NCBI GenBank assembly: GCA_002314725.1
Contig: DCGV01000104.1
Span: 1 to 7,293 of the forward strand
DNA length: 7,293 nt
Source: Bacteroidales bacterium UBA1769
GTDB lineage: Bacteria > Bacteroidota > Bacteroidia > Bacteroidales > UBA932
Direction of reading: 5' to 3'
Both the position numbers and the translations under genes were made by a program. The notes under the pieces are model-generated. The model worked only from the letters and a program-made list of their open reading frames with translations, was not told the origin of the DNA and ran no database searches. The first letter of the stretch is position 1. Every line of letters starts with the position of its first letter. This document shows positions 1-7,242 of this stretch, piece by piece.

Positions 1-2
1 TC

Positions 3-1439
3 GAGAACCGACAGACGGATCACGATGGGAATGGGGACGGGTTCATGGATATGTCCAAAATACGACAGTTCAACGGTATGTGGCGCATGGCGTATGTGTC
101 GCCCCTGTGGATCAGCCAGCTGAGTATCAAGGGGTTGCGCGACGAAAGGGAAAGTGGTATGAGCCAACATGGGATGTATAATTTACCAATTACAATGTTC
201 AATTCCACGGTAGACAATTCGGGGGTCACCTCACACTATGGAATCTCTGTCAACACTAACCGCTACGAGGCGCAGTGGAAGAATGGTTTTACCCTGGACC
301 GCGAGCATAACACCTCTATCGCACTGATGCTGAATGGGTCCATACATGATGCAGAGAATAGTTTTGGCAGAACCATCTATGATGTGAACCAGAAGAACGG
401 CTACGCCCAACTGATGTATGAAACCGACTTTGACCCTCGTCACAACCTCAGCGTGGGTGCTTCGGTCAATCACGACAATTACAAGCAGAGTCTTGATCTC
501 GCCAGTCCCGTTGTGGGTGATGTGAGCAATCTGTTTGGTCCCACCGATGAGACAACTGCGGGTATATATGCCCAGTACACTTATAAACTCGATGATATGC
601 TCATCGTGATGCCTGGTATCCGCTGGGATTACTCGTCGCGCCATGGAGGTTTCTTTACACCGCGTTTGCACGTAAAGTATACGCCTTCATCACACTTTAC
701 ACTTCGCGCTTCGGCTGGCAAGGGTTACCGCTCGCCTCACTCGTTAGCCGAGAATGTATCGCTTCTGGCAAGTGGCAAGACTTTCATAGCCAGCGAGGAA
801 CTCAGGCAAGAGGAGGCGTGGAACACAGGGCTGTCGGCTTTATTTAATATCCCTGTTGCCGACAAGCAGTTAGAAGTCAATGTAGATTACTACTATACCC
901 GTTTCATTAATCAGATGATTATCAATCCCGACGGGGCTAAGGGTATCAATACGTTCAGCATCGAGAATCTTGATGGCAAGAGCTATAGCCATACCGCACA
1001 GATCGATGCCACTTATGAATTATTTGAAGGTTTCACTGCCACCGGTGCTTTTCGTTACACCGATTCCCGTGCCACTTACGACGGGGTGTTGCGTTTGCGT
1101 CCCCTTACATCACGCTATAAAGGACTTCTCTCCCTTGGATATAAGACCCCCATGGATATATGGCACTTTGACCTTACCGGCAGTATTAACGGTTCGGGCG
1201 AACTCTACGACCGCTCTACTTTCCCCGCTTATTTCCAACTGCAGGCTCAGGTCACACGCGAGTTTCGCCATTTCTCCGTTTATATAGGTGGTGAGAACCT
1301 CACGAACTACACCATCAAGAACGCCATACGAGGAGCGTCTGACCCGTGGTCGCCAGCGTTCGATGCCACACAGGTGTGGGGACCCACCGACGGCATTATG
1401 GGTTATATAGGCATTAGATTGAATTTTAATAAAAACTAA
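3..1439 (+). CDS. TonB-dependent outer-membrane receptor, C-terminal part (5' end outside window)
   Basis: The reading frame is open from the first bases of the window, so the gene starts upstream; the first internal Met (position 45) is not the real start. The 478 visible residues alternate amphipathic strands and loops as in the 22-strand barrel of TonB-dependent receptors. Recognisable stretches are RHNLSVGASVNHDNY, MPGIRWDYSSR followed by FFTPRLHVKYTP, LRASAGKGYRSPHSLAEN, and a C-terminal YIGGENLTNYTI with GYIGIRLNF close to the end, the usual aromatic-ended last strand. The plug domain and signal peptide are missing because of the window edge. Family members bring chelated metals or other ligands across the outer membrane using TonB/ExbBD energy. 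The substrate cannot be read from the barrel, but the HMA gene 12 bases downstream points to a metal or metal complex (inference). Family assignment is firm; substrate is not. Confidence 0.93.
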   Translation, partial: ENRQTDHDGNGDGFMDMSKIRQFNGMWRMAYVSPLWISQLSIKGLRDERESGMSQHGMYNLPITMFNSTVDNSGVTSHYGISVNTNRYEAQWKNGFTLDREHNTSIALMLNGSIHDAENSFGRTIYDVNQKNGYAQLMYETDFDPRHNLSVGASVNHDNYKQSLDLASPVVGDVSNLFGPTDETTAGIYAQYTYKLDDMLIVMPGIRWDYSSRHGGFFTPRLHVKYTPSSHFTLRASAGKGYRSPHSLAENVSLLASGKTFIASEELRQEEAWNTGLSALFNIPVADKQLEVNVDYYYTRFINQMIINPDGAKGINTFSIENLDGKSYSHTAQIDATYELFEGFTATGAFRYTDSRATYDGVLRLRPLTSRYKGLLSLGYKTPMDIWHFDLTGSINGSGELYDRSTFPAYFQLQAQVTREFRHFSVYIGGENLTNYTIKNAIRGASDPWSPAFDATQVWGPTDGIMGYIGIRLNFNKN

Positions 1440-1451
1440 AACAATTAAGAT

Positions 1452-1745
1452 ATGAAAAAGTTATTAGTCATGATGGCTGTTGCCGTCTTTTCGCTCTCGG
1501 CTATGGCGCAAAAGAGCAGTAAGGTAGATACCCTGCAGGTTACCACTATTCCACAGATGTCTTGCGGGGGTTGTGAGTATAATATCAAGAACAACATCCG
1601 TTTTGTTAAGGGGGTGAAGAACATCAAGACTTCGCTCGCCGACCAGAGGATTACCATTATATTTGATAAGACCAAGTGCAATGCCAAGGACATTGAGGCT
1701 GCTTTCAAGAAACCGTTATATGACATAAAGGTGCTTAAGAAATAA
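1452..1745 (+). CDS. Secreted heavy-metal-associated (HMA) domain protein
   Basis: This 97-aa protein begins with a signal peptide: KK, then a hydrophobic stretch, with likely cleavage after SAMA (about residue 19). The mature part is a single ferredoxin-like HMA domain with the metal motif MSCGGC at residues 36-41. C38 and C41 are the expected soft-metal (copper-type) ligands. The later VKGVKNIKTSLADQRITIIFD matches the conserved HMA core 'V.GV....v......v.v.fd'. Cytosolic CopZ chaperones lack a signal peptide, so this copy probably works in the periplasm. It starts 12 bases after the receptor stop and is followed by a terminator, so the two genes are probably co-transcribed. A metal-binding partner of the receptor is plausible; whether it delivers, sequesters or senses metal is unknown. 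There is no clear Shine-Dalgarno sequence, as is common in Bacteroidota. Confidence 0.9.
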   Translation: MKKLLVMMAVAVFSLSAMAQKSSKVDTLQVTTIPQMSCGGCEYNIKNNIRFVKGVKNIKTSLADQRITIIFDKTKCNAKDIEAAFKKPLYDIKVLKK

Positions 1746-1767
1746 TAAGGCAAACCAGTATAGCAAT

Positions 1768-1809
1768 AATGCAGGGGTATCACATCGGTACCCCTGCATT
1801 GTGTTTTTA
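1768..1809 (+). terminator. Rho-independent terminator of the receptor-HMA operon
   Basis: A perfect 12-bp stem (AATGCAGGGGTA at 1768-1779 with TACCCCTGCATT at 1789-1800) closes a 9-base loop and is followed by GTGTTTTTA. It lies 22 bases after the HMA stop codon, where the operon's transcript should end. Confidence 0.88.
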
Positions 1810-1817
1810 TTACCATA

Positions 1818-1855
1818 TAAAAAATGAGCGTGAAATCCGAAGGGAAATCACGCTC
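1818..1855 (-). terminator. Intrinsic terminator of the RT operon (within left repeat)
   Basis: Read on the minus strand, GAGCGTGA (1855-1848) pairs with TCACGCTC (1833-1826) in an 8-bp stem. A 2x2 internal loop and a TCC/GGA upper stem with loop CUUC follow, and then a run ATTTTTT. This is the layout of a rho-independent terminator for the leftward operon. On the plus strand no U-run follows the stem. It stands face to face with the HMA operon terminator, as expected between convergent operons. Confidence 0.78.
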
Positions 1856-1867
1856 AGCAAGCTGTAA
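1819..1867. repeat. Left copy of island-bounding hairpin repeat
   Basis: This stretch recurs in direct orientation at 7243-7293. Shared parts are the A-run, the stem arm TGAGCGTGAAATCC, the opposite arm GGAAATCACGCTC, and the outer segment AGCAAGCTGTAA. The copies differ only in the hairpin loop (GAAG here, GTGGT in the other) and by one A in the A-run. Identity outside the stem shows common descent, not just two similar hairpins. The pair encloses the whole minus-strand gene block. Confidence 0.9.
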
Positions 1868-1960
1868 ATTGGGTTATAAAAATGTGGGATGCCTCGCAAT
1901 CGGTCGCGGGCTCCACTTTTTAGCTTGGATTAGTCGTTCTGCTCGTAGAACAGAGTGCGA
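1868..1960. other. Unassigned stretch between left repeat and intact AlbA_2 homology
   Basis: No intact gene is recognisable here. The AlbA_2 reading frame runs into this stretch (stop at 1920-1922), but its last ~13 residues (LALCSTSRTTNPS) no longer resemble the family. The DNA is visibly more GC-rich than the island genes (for example GATGCCTCGCAATCGGTCGC). It may be the 3' remnant of another gene or non-coding DNA that travels with the terminator repeat. The window ends exactly at the right repeat, so it cannot be checked whether the same segment follows that copy. Confidence 0.4.
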
Positions 1961-2222
1961 GAAGTCTGGTCTCCAACTCCTGCTCACCTTTCTTCTCAAG
2001 CTGAAGACGCACCTTTGTACCCACTATCTCATGGTTTTCATCATCTATACCCCATATCATGTAGGCATAGTCACGATCGTTCAGAGTAAAACTATTGGCA
2101 AGTGCACTAATATCCTCACCAACCATCGTTAGTTCGCAGTTGTTGTGTTTGAACTCCACCCACCCCGCTTCCTTAGGAAGCTTGCCGAGTTCTTTTACAA
2201 GTATGTCTATATTTCCTAGCAT
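1920..2222 (-). pseudogene. AlbA_2 (Schlafen-type) domain protein, 3'-truncated
   Basis: The 100-residue product starts MLGNIDILVKEL and carries the front half of an AlbA_2 domain (formerly AAA_4, shared with Schlafen proteins). Visible are LPKEAGWVEFKHNN (15-28), EDISALANSF (36-45) and YMIWGIDDENHEIVGTK (54-70). Family resemblance continues through KKGEQELETRL (77-87) and then stops. Full members usually run to 350-550 residues with a C-terminal ATPase-like or winged-helix part, all missing here. AlbA_2 proteins bind nucleic acid, and Schlafen-type members act as RNases or regulators and are often found in defence islands. The gene starts 16 bases after the helicase-PIN stop, with an AGGAA 9 bases before its ATG, so it looks like the fourth gene of the operon. 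Most likely a fragment broken near 1960; a short functional domain protein cannot be excluded. Confidence 0.72.
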
Positions 2223-2231
2223 ATTACCAAA

Positions 2232-2236
2232 TTCCT
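2232..2236 (-). promoter_or_regulatory. Shine-Dalgarno-like site of the AlbA_2 gene
   Basis: On the minus strand AGGAA ends 9 bases before the ATG at 2222, a good ribosome-binding distance. It is the only clear purine-rich site among the four island genes, and it supports this ATG as start. Confidence 0.5.
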
Positions 2237-2238
2237 GC

Positions 2239-3342
2239 TTAAATATTCAAGAATTGCTTTGTGGAAATAGCAGAGATACCTACAATCTTGCATTTGACTT
2301 GTAAACCATTGTCAGAAGTGAGCATAATTGGATTCTCGTCCTTATACTTTAAAGCCACAGATAATATCATATTGTCAGGTGAGCGATGATCAAAATCTTT
2401 TGGCAAGAGACGAGTATTCGCTACTTCAAATTGAATATTTCGCTTCTCAGACTCATTGTTGATATTCTTTAATGCTTTCTGCACAGCTTCTTTACCTTTT
2501 ATGTCCAAAGAAATCTTTAATTTATCAAGTTCATCGACAACCTTTGCAGACAACACAATAGTTGCCTCTTCATTTATTTTACTAATAATCCGAGGGCAAT
2601 CGACAAATACATTAGTGTCAATGATATATGTTGCTGATGCTGGTACTTTTGAAGTCGGCCTTACCTTCTTTTGGGTTTCAAATTTACTTAGATCAATTTT
2701 ACCGACTACCTTTAATTCTACCTTTGGAATCTTTGTTTCAACGAAATTTGAATCTTTTGCAGTCTTCTGTGATTCGTCAACTGTATGTTCCTTCTGCATC
2801 TTTTCATAGACAGGAAGCAGTAGAGGCGTTGAATTATCATCAACACAATTGGCAGTGGCAGGAATATAATCAAAAGGCTTATCCACATCATCTGCCATTT
2901 TGCCGATAGTATTTAACGAATGTGGTTTAATTGGTATATAAAAAGACTCGCTATCAAGTTTCTTTAAATAAGTGCAAACATCAGCATCAATCAAATCAAG
3001 ATGATTCAAGATATCCACATCGGCCACAATGATAGTATGTCTACGGGCACGGCTTGTTGCTACATTAAATATGCATCTATTTAATAACCTGTAATATGAT
3101 GTGTTTGGAACTACATAAATTGCCACATCAGTAGTAAGGCCTTGTATTCTCGACACTGTATCAATTAATAAGTTACTATGATTTCCTAATGTTTGACAAA
3201 TTGACTTCTGGAGAGCCTTAGTAGTTTCTATATAGAATGACAACACAGAAATATGAAGTTTCTCTTTACGACCTAACAAAGCAGATACAAGAAGAGTGGA
3301 CACTAGCATGGCTGCCGTTGGCTTTTTGTCTCCTAATGGCAA
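2239..3342 (-). CDS. C-terminal remnant of SF1 (Upf1-like) helicase fused to a PIN nuclease domain
   Basis: The 367-aa ORF begins at a TTG at 3342; an ATG at 3309 (residue 12) is an alternative. Residues 29-47 (LHISVLSFYIETTKALQKS) match helicase motif IVa, 60-77 (IDTVSRIQGLTTDVAIYV) motif V, and 92-107 (FNVATSRARRHTIIVA) motif VI with its arginines, all of the Upf1/COG1112 class. Motifs I, II and III (Walker A, DE-type Walker B, GDxxQ) are absent, so it cannot hydrolyse ATP as a helicase alone. A hydrophilic linker (about 140-235) leads to a PIN domain (about 238-367). All four expected acidic residues are present: D242 (IIDTNVFVD), E271 (VVDELDKL), D323 (SPDNMILSVA) and D344 (LTSDNGL), so RNase activity is plausible. 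It lies 8 bases downstream of the GHKL ORF in another frame. The frame is open upstream only to a TGA at 3385-3387. Probably the 3' part of a formerly larger ATPase-helicase-PIN gene. Confidence 0.8.
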   Translation of the reverse strand: MPLGDKKPTAAMLVSTLLVSALLGRKEKLHISVLSFYIETTKALQKSICQTLGNHSNLLIDTVSRIQGLTTDVAIYVVPNTSYYRLLNRCIFNVATSRARRHTIIVADVDILNHLDLIDADVCTYLKKLDSESFYIPIKPHSLNTIGKMADDVDKPFDYIPATANCVDDNSTPLLLPVYEKMQKEHTVDESQKTAKDSNFVETKIPKVELKVVGKIDLSKFETQKKVRPTSKVPASATYIIDTNVFVDCPRIISKINEEATIVLSAKVVDELDKLKISLDIKGKEAVQKALKNINNESEKRNIQFEVANTRLLPKDFDHRSPDNMILSVALKYKDENPIMLTSDNGLQVKCKIVGISAISTKQFLNI

Positions 3343-3350
3343 GTCTGTTT

Positions 3351-5390
3351 TTAGTAAAGTCGGACCGCCTTGTGGATGTAACCATCACTGACAAAAATAT
3401 CTTCACTATAAACAGGTTCCAAATCTACATCAGGGCAATACTCGCTACTCAAATATGCATCCTTAGGATCAATGATATTACCTTTTTGGGTAAGAAGCTT
3501 GATATTATCCAGTTTGCTTGATGATATAGTATCAAAAAAATTCTGTCGTTGAAAAATATGAAATAGAAATCTTCCAACTTCCAGAGCGTTTTCTTTTGTT
3601 ATATATCCATCGCGGCAAATCACTTGTTCTATGACACTTAAATCAGAAGCTTCCCTAACCCCTAACTTTTCTAACCAAGAACAAATCTTAGAATCTTGGC
3701 TTTCAAATCGTTTATATAATGTTACATTGAGTACTTTTACGTCTTTTGAGAATTCGTTTTCAAAATCTGATGGGAATTGTAGCTCTGAAGGAGTTGTCAG
3801 AATACAGCTTGAATCGAGGAGGAATCTTGTAGACGATAATATTTCCAGAAGAGAGTCTTGTTCGGACTTGTTCTCTAAATAATAATTGTGAAGAAATAAT
3901 ACTAGTTTAGCATCGTCATCCACAGATAAATTATCAAATGCATTATCATCCTCGAACAAACCTTTAAGATTATCCTTTTCAAATACAGTAACGCCATACG
4001 ATTTCAATATGGTAACTCCGCTATTTGCTGCTATACTATTAATGTTGAATTCCGTCTTATTCTTTCGATTTATATGGCCTAATAGAATTGAGGAATCAAT
4101 CTGCGTTGATAAGTTGAGTCGATCTATCAGGGTATCTTTAGCTTTGAGTTTAGTGCCGCTAAATGCCGAAGGTATAAACGCAATCGTAGAAAGTGCAGCT
4201 TTCATTGCATTCTCATATGACTCCAATAATTCATTGGCTGATCCGTAAGACTTTTTAGGAAGCACCTCATAATAATTAGAATGTGTCCTTGAAAAAGTAG
4301 CAATCCAATTAAGATATTCCTCCGGAATTTTTGATATGAGTATTTTATTCCATTCTGCATCAACATCAAGATGCTGACGACCTTCATCTGTGATAAAGTT
4401 AGCATTTACAAGGAAGGGAAATCCATCACCTAAACTGTAAGATGTTGGCAAGTAGGTATATAGAACAGCATTGTCTGCTTTCTTTGGTTTACCATCTTCC
4501 ATTGCAATGGCAAAGGATAAATCAAAAGAAGAGGCATTCTTCAATTTATCGGGAGTACTCTTATGTTTTTCAATTCTTCTTTTCTGCTCATCTGTAAGGT
4601 TCAAGGGAACCTCTGGATTTTGATATACCATCCATCTACTATCTTCCCTTCCATTAACATAGAGCACAACTTCCCCATTCAAATAATGTTTTTCTATTGA
4701 ACACAGAGAATTACCGTTACTGGTAAAAGACATCTTTATATTGTTGTCTTTTAGAAATATTAAAAAACGACAAGACTGCATGAGACCTATAACACTTTCT
4801 GCCAATTTTTGCTCGTCTTCTGGGTCGATAGAAATGTAAGTTGCAACATTAGCATTCCCTTCGTCTAATTTAATAGGAACTTCAGACTCAATAGGAATCA
4901 CCTGCCAAGGCATAGTATATTCTGACACATTACTAGGCTTTGGCCCGAATGAATCATTCCAATTATTATTCCAAAAATCACGCCAATAATCTTTGTCGAA
5001 TCTAAAGCATTTATTTCCTGTATGTATAAAAACTTTGGATGAAATACCAAAAACAGACTTAAACCCTATGCCTTTGTATCCTATTTTCTTTGCATTCCTA
5101 ACTTTTTCACCCTTGCGTCCAACGAAGCAGATACCTTCAATATCTTCATTAGTAAAAGGATCACCATTATGAATAAAGACAAGATATCCGTCTTGTAGAC
5201 ATATAGATACCTCCAAACAATCGTTAGCGCTATGGGCATCAACTGCATTCTGTAGAAGTTCGAATACAAACCGTTCTCCCTCAGTATAGATGCCAGAAGA
5301 CAATTTCTCCAAACTGTTTTCCTGCATGGTAGCCTGATCTGGATCACTATAATTACTGCGTTTCTTATATAATTCTTGAATAAATGACAT
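3351..5390 (-). CDS. Sacsin-like GHKL (Bergerat-fold) ATPase protein, probably C-terminally truncated
   Basis: The 679-aa product has an N-terminal Hsp90/sacsin-type ATP-binding domain (about 20-210). The N-box is FELLQNAVDA (43-52; E44 catalytic, N48 for Mg). The second motif is HNGDPFT (74-80), where sacsin-like proteins have HNG in place of the DxGxG of classical GHKL enzymes. The lid motif is GYKGIGFKSVF (104-114). The rest (about 211-679) is alpha/beta sequence without a domain I can name. Such proteins often continue past 1500 residues into a helicase and nuclease; this one stops soon after EDIFVSDGYI, in mid-domain by its look. It starts 12 bases after the RT stop, so translation is probably coupled. 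The next ORF carries helicase and PIN ends in another frame, suggesting one broken gene. ATP-dependent sensing or conformational switching in a defence complex is the likely role (inference). Confidence 0.82.
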   Translation of the reverse strand: MSFIQELYKKRSNYSDPDQATMQENSLEKLSSGIYTEGERFVFELLQNAVDAHSANDCLEVSICLQDGYLVFIHNGDPFTNEDIEGICFVGRKGEKVRNAKKIGYKGIGFKSVFGISSKVFIHTGNKCFRFDKDYWRDFWNNNWNDSFGPKPSNVSEYTMPWQVIPIESEVPIKLDEGNANVATYISIDPEDEQKLAESVIGLMQSCRFLIFLKDNNIKMSFTSNGNSLCSIEKHYLNGEVVLYVNGREDSRWMVYQNPEVPLNLTDEQKRRIEKHKSTPDKLKNASSFDLSFAIAMEDGKPKKADNAVLYTYLPTSYSLGDGFPFLVNANFITDEGRQHLDVDAEWNKILISKIPEEYLNWIATFSRTHSNYYEVLPKKSYGSANELLESYENAMKAALSTIAFIPSAFSGTKLKAKDTLIDRLNLSTQIDSSILLGHINRKNKTEFNINSIAANSGVTILKSYGVTVFEKDNLKGLFEDDNAFDNLSVDDDAKLVLFLHNYYLENKSEQDSLLEILSSTRFLLDSSCILTTPSELQFPSDFENEFSKDVKVLNVTLYKRFESQDSKICSWLEKLGVREASDLSVIEQVICRDGYITKENALEVGRFLFHIFQRQNFFDTISSSKLDNIKLLTQKGNIIDPKDAYLSSEYCPDVDLEPVYSEDIFVSDGYIHKAVRLY

Positions 5391-5402
5391 AATTGTATGT
5401 TT

Positions 5403-7139
5403 TTAGTATTCGTTGTATAATCTTGTCTCCCTGAACATTATCACTGGAGTCACCTTCTTTAATGTTTTGCTATCTACAATGCTATTGTATGGCAAGCTTG
5501 ATGTAAGTTCAGCCCTCATCCAGTCACTGTTCCATATGGAGTCAACTTTCTTACCAACAACGAGTTGACAAAGACGCAAGGTGTATGGAGACGTTCCTTG
5601 CTTCTTGTCTTGCGTATATGTCATATTCTGGAGCCAAAGCTGGTTGTAGTCGGAGTTAGGTTGGTTGCAGAGCTTGTGATATACTAAGTCAATAATGGAT
5701 TGCTTTTCGTCCATATCCTTGAGAGAGTCTATCATTCGGCTGATGATGCGAAGAGCATAGTGAACACACCCTACATTCTCAAGCGCAATTTGGGTGCAGA
5801 CGGCAGATAGTGCTCGTATGCTACCACCAGGGATGTACTTTTGCCGATTGTACGTTTTAATTTCAGAGGAGACGCTTTTTGCTTTAGGTGCGTAATCATC
5901 TTCACAAAGATCTACATGCTCCCAGTTGTTAGAAAATGAGTCATTCTTTTCGTCAAGTGATTTTAAATGCTCTTCAACGCGTTTATCAATATCGGATAAC
6001 ATGGTTCGGATAGAGCCACTATCGGGATACTGTCGAGAGAACATTAGGATGAAGAGCAGATGTTTCTCGAAACTATCGAAGTCAACGCCTTTTTTGTTGA
6101 AGATAGGGGTGTTGTAGATATATGCGAGTTTGTCAGCTTTGACAGCATCAGTAACAATGCTATCGCTAATCTTTGTTTTCTGGCTGTTCATACGGAAATT
6201 CAGACGCTCCAAAACCTGCTGAAGGATGTAGGAGATCTCCTCAAGTGTTCCTTTGTCATTACAGAGGACACGATAGTCATCACGATAACGGATGATCTCG
6301 TATGCCGGGAAAGTACGACCTTGTTCTTCGTATTCTTTCACTTTGGCTTGTATTGCCTCATGAAGTAACAAATCGGAATAGCCAAGAATGATTTCTCCTA
6401 CGAAATCAAAAATAGCACTACCTTGAGGAATACCAATGTTGCGACCTTGCTGAAATGCACGAAGATACTTCTGGATATTCTTGGCAATAGTATTTTCTCC
6501 GTCAATCTCATAGGATGTCTCTTTCATCGAGAATGCCCAATCGAATGCTTGTGGATTGATTGAGCCGTAGCAATTGGTAATGTCAGTCACAAACATATAG
6601 CGATATTCCAGAGACAACTCTATAGCTCGTTGTTCCATGCTGCTCCACCAATTATTAATAGTAGTTGCTTTATGAAATGCTTCCTTCTCCCATGGGATGA
6701 CAGGCATGGCACATGAGGTAATGTGAGGAACATTGAACTTGTCGAACAGTTTTTTTACCATTTGCCAGCCATCTTCGGAACAAACCTCTCGTACAAGGAA
6801 ATAATACAAGAAAGGGTTGGCAAGAATTATAGGACGAACGGCATAACGTCCATCCTTGTTCAGTAGAATATCAAGATTAACGTCTGAGATGTCTTCTGGG
6901 GATATTCCTTCCTGAATGCATTCTTCATAAGGCTTGTCTCCAATTGTTTCATGTACGTACTTGAGCACTTCATCAAACGAAAAGTACTCCGGCATTTCAA
7001 ATCCATGATACTGCTCTGATTTCATGAAGAACTCCATCGCTTCTTCGTGATTCAAACTGAGAATATTTGTTGCTATTCTTGCCATTGTTCTGGAGGTAAA
7101 AGGAATTAAGATTCGACTTTTCTTATTTAGAATTGTCAT
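5403..7139 (-). CDS. Reverse transcriptase of the UG/Abi defence-associated type
   Basis: The 578-aa product contains a complete RT core (about 95-345). An N-terminal RPIILANPFLYYFLVREV (102-119) resembles the RP..L.HP..Y..L block of UG/Abi RTs. Motif A is VTDITNCYGSI (184-194, D186), motif B is GIPQGSAIFDF (236-246), motif C is YRDD (285-288, D287 and D288), and motif D is LNFRMNSQKTKI (313-324). All three catalytic aspartates are present, so polymerase activity is expected. Residues 346-578 form a helical-looking C-terminal extension, typical of UG/Abi enzymes. There is no maturase X or HNH domain and no intron RNA, which excludes a group II intron. At this length it is not the ~1200-aa nitrilase-fused DRT1 type; I cannot place it in a numbered UG group. 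Known relatives make DNA on an RNA, on a protein, or without template during phage defence. First gene of the island operon; the ATG follows a 104-base gap. Confidence 0.88.
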   Translation of the reverse strand: MTILNKKSRILIPFTSRTMARIATNILSLNHEEAMEFFMKSEQYHGFEMPEYFSFDEVLKYVHETIGDKPYEECIQEGISPEDISDVNLDILLNKDGRYAVRPIILANPFLYYFLVREVCSEDGWQMVKKLFDKFNVPHITSCAMPVIPWEKEAFHKATTINNWWSSMEQRAIELSLEYRYMFVTDITNCYGSINPQAFDWAFSMKETSYEIDGENTIAKNIQKYLRAFQQGRNIGIPQGSAIFDFVGEIILGYSDLLLHEAIQAKVKEYEEQGRTFPAYEIIRYRDDYRVLCNDKGTLEEISYILQQVLERLNFRMNSQKTKISDSIVTDAVKADKLAYIYNTPIFNKKGVDFDSFEKHLLFILMFSRQYPDSGSIRTMLSDIDKRVEEHLKSLDEKNDSFSNNWEHVDLCEDDYAPKAKSVSSEIKTYNRQKYIPGGSIRALSAVCTQIALENVGCVHYALRIISRMIDSLKDMDEKQSIIDLVYHKLCNQPNSDYNQLWLQNMTYTQDKKQGTSPYTLRLCQLVVGKKVDSIWNSDWMRAELTSSLPYNSIVDSKTLKKVTPVIMFRETRLYNEY

Positions 7140-7242
7140 ATTTTGGACATAAAGATAATAATATTATTTCTAACTATGTTAGACTTTGGTGAAGATAGTG
7201 TTGTTTTTAATTGTTTTTAGCAAAAAAGTGTACAAACTTGCT
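7140..7242 (-). promoter_or_regulatory. Intergenic region expected to hold the RT-operon promoter
   Basis: This 103-base AT-rich gap lies between the RT start and the right terminator repeat. If that terminator works, the operon must be transcribed from here. A weak candidate for the Bacteroidota -7 box (TAnnTTTG) is TATCTTTA at 7157-7150 on the minus strand. It lacks a clear TTTG about 20 bases upstream and would give an almost leaderless transcript. The exact promoter is not determined. Confidence 0.35.

Noticed and set aside
231..671. Minus-strand 146-aa open frame inside the receptor gene
   Set aside because: It is antisense to a clear TonB barrel and has no recognisable domain; it is a shadow frame. 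The same holds for the plus-strand open frames opposite the RT, GHKL and PIN genes.
1884..1913. tRNA-like piece (GGTCGCGGGCTCCA resembling a T-arm and 3' end)
   Set aside because: It lacks the TTCGA T-loop and does not extend to a cloverleaf with anticodon arm. The resemblance is short and probably coincidental.
1824..2132. Plus-strand 102-aa open frame starting in the left repeat
   Set aside because: It runs antisense to the AlbA_2 coding sequence, starts inside the terminator hairpin and shows no family resemblance.
5403..7139. Group II intron or retron RT
   Set aside because: There is no maturase X/HNH region and no recognisable intron domain V near the gene. The long C-terminal extension and the N-terminal RP...NP block fit UG/Abi RTs better than retron RTs.
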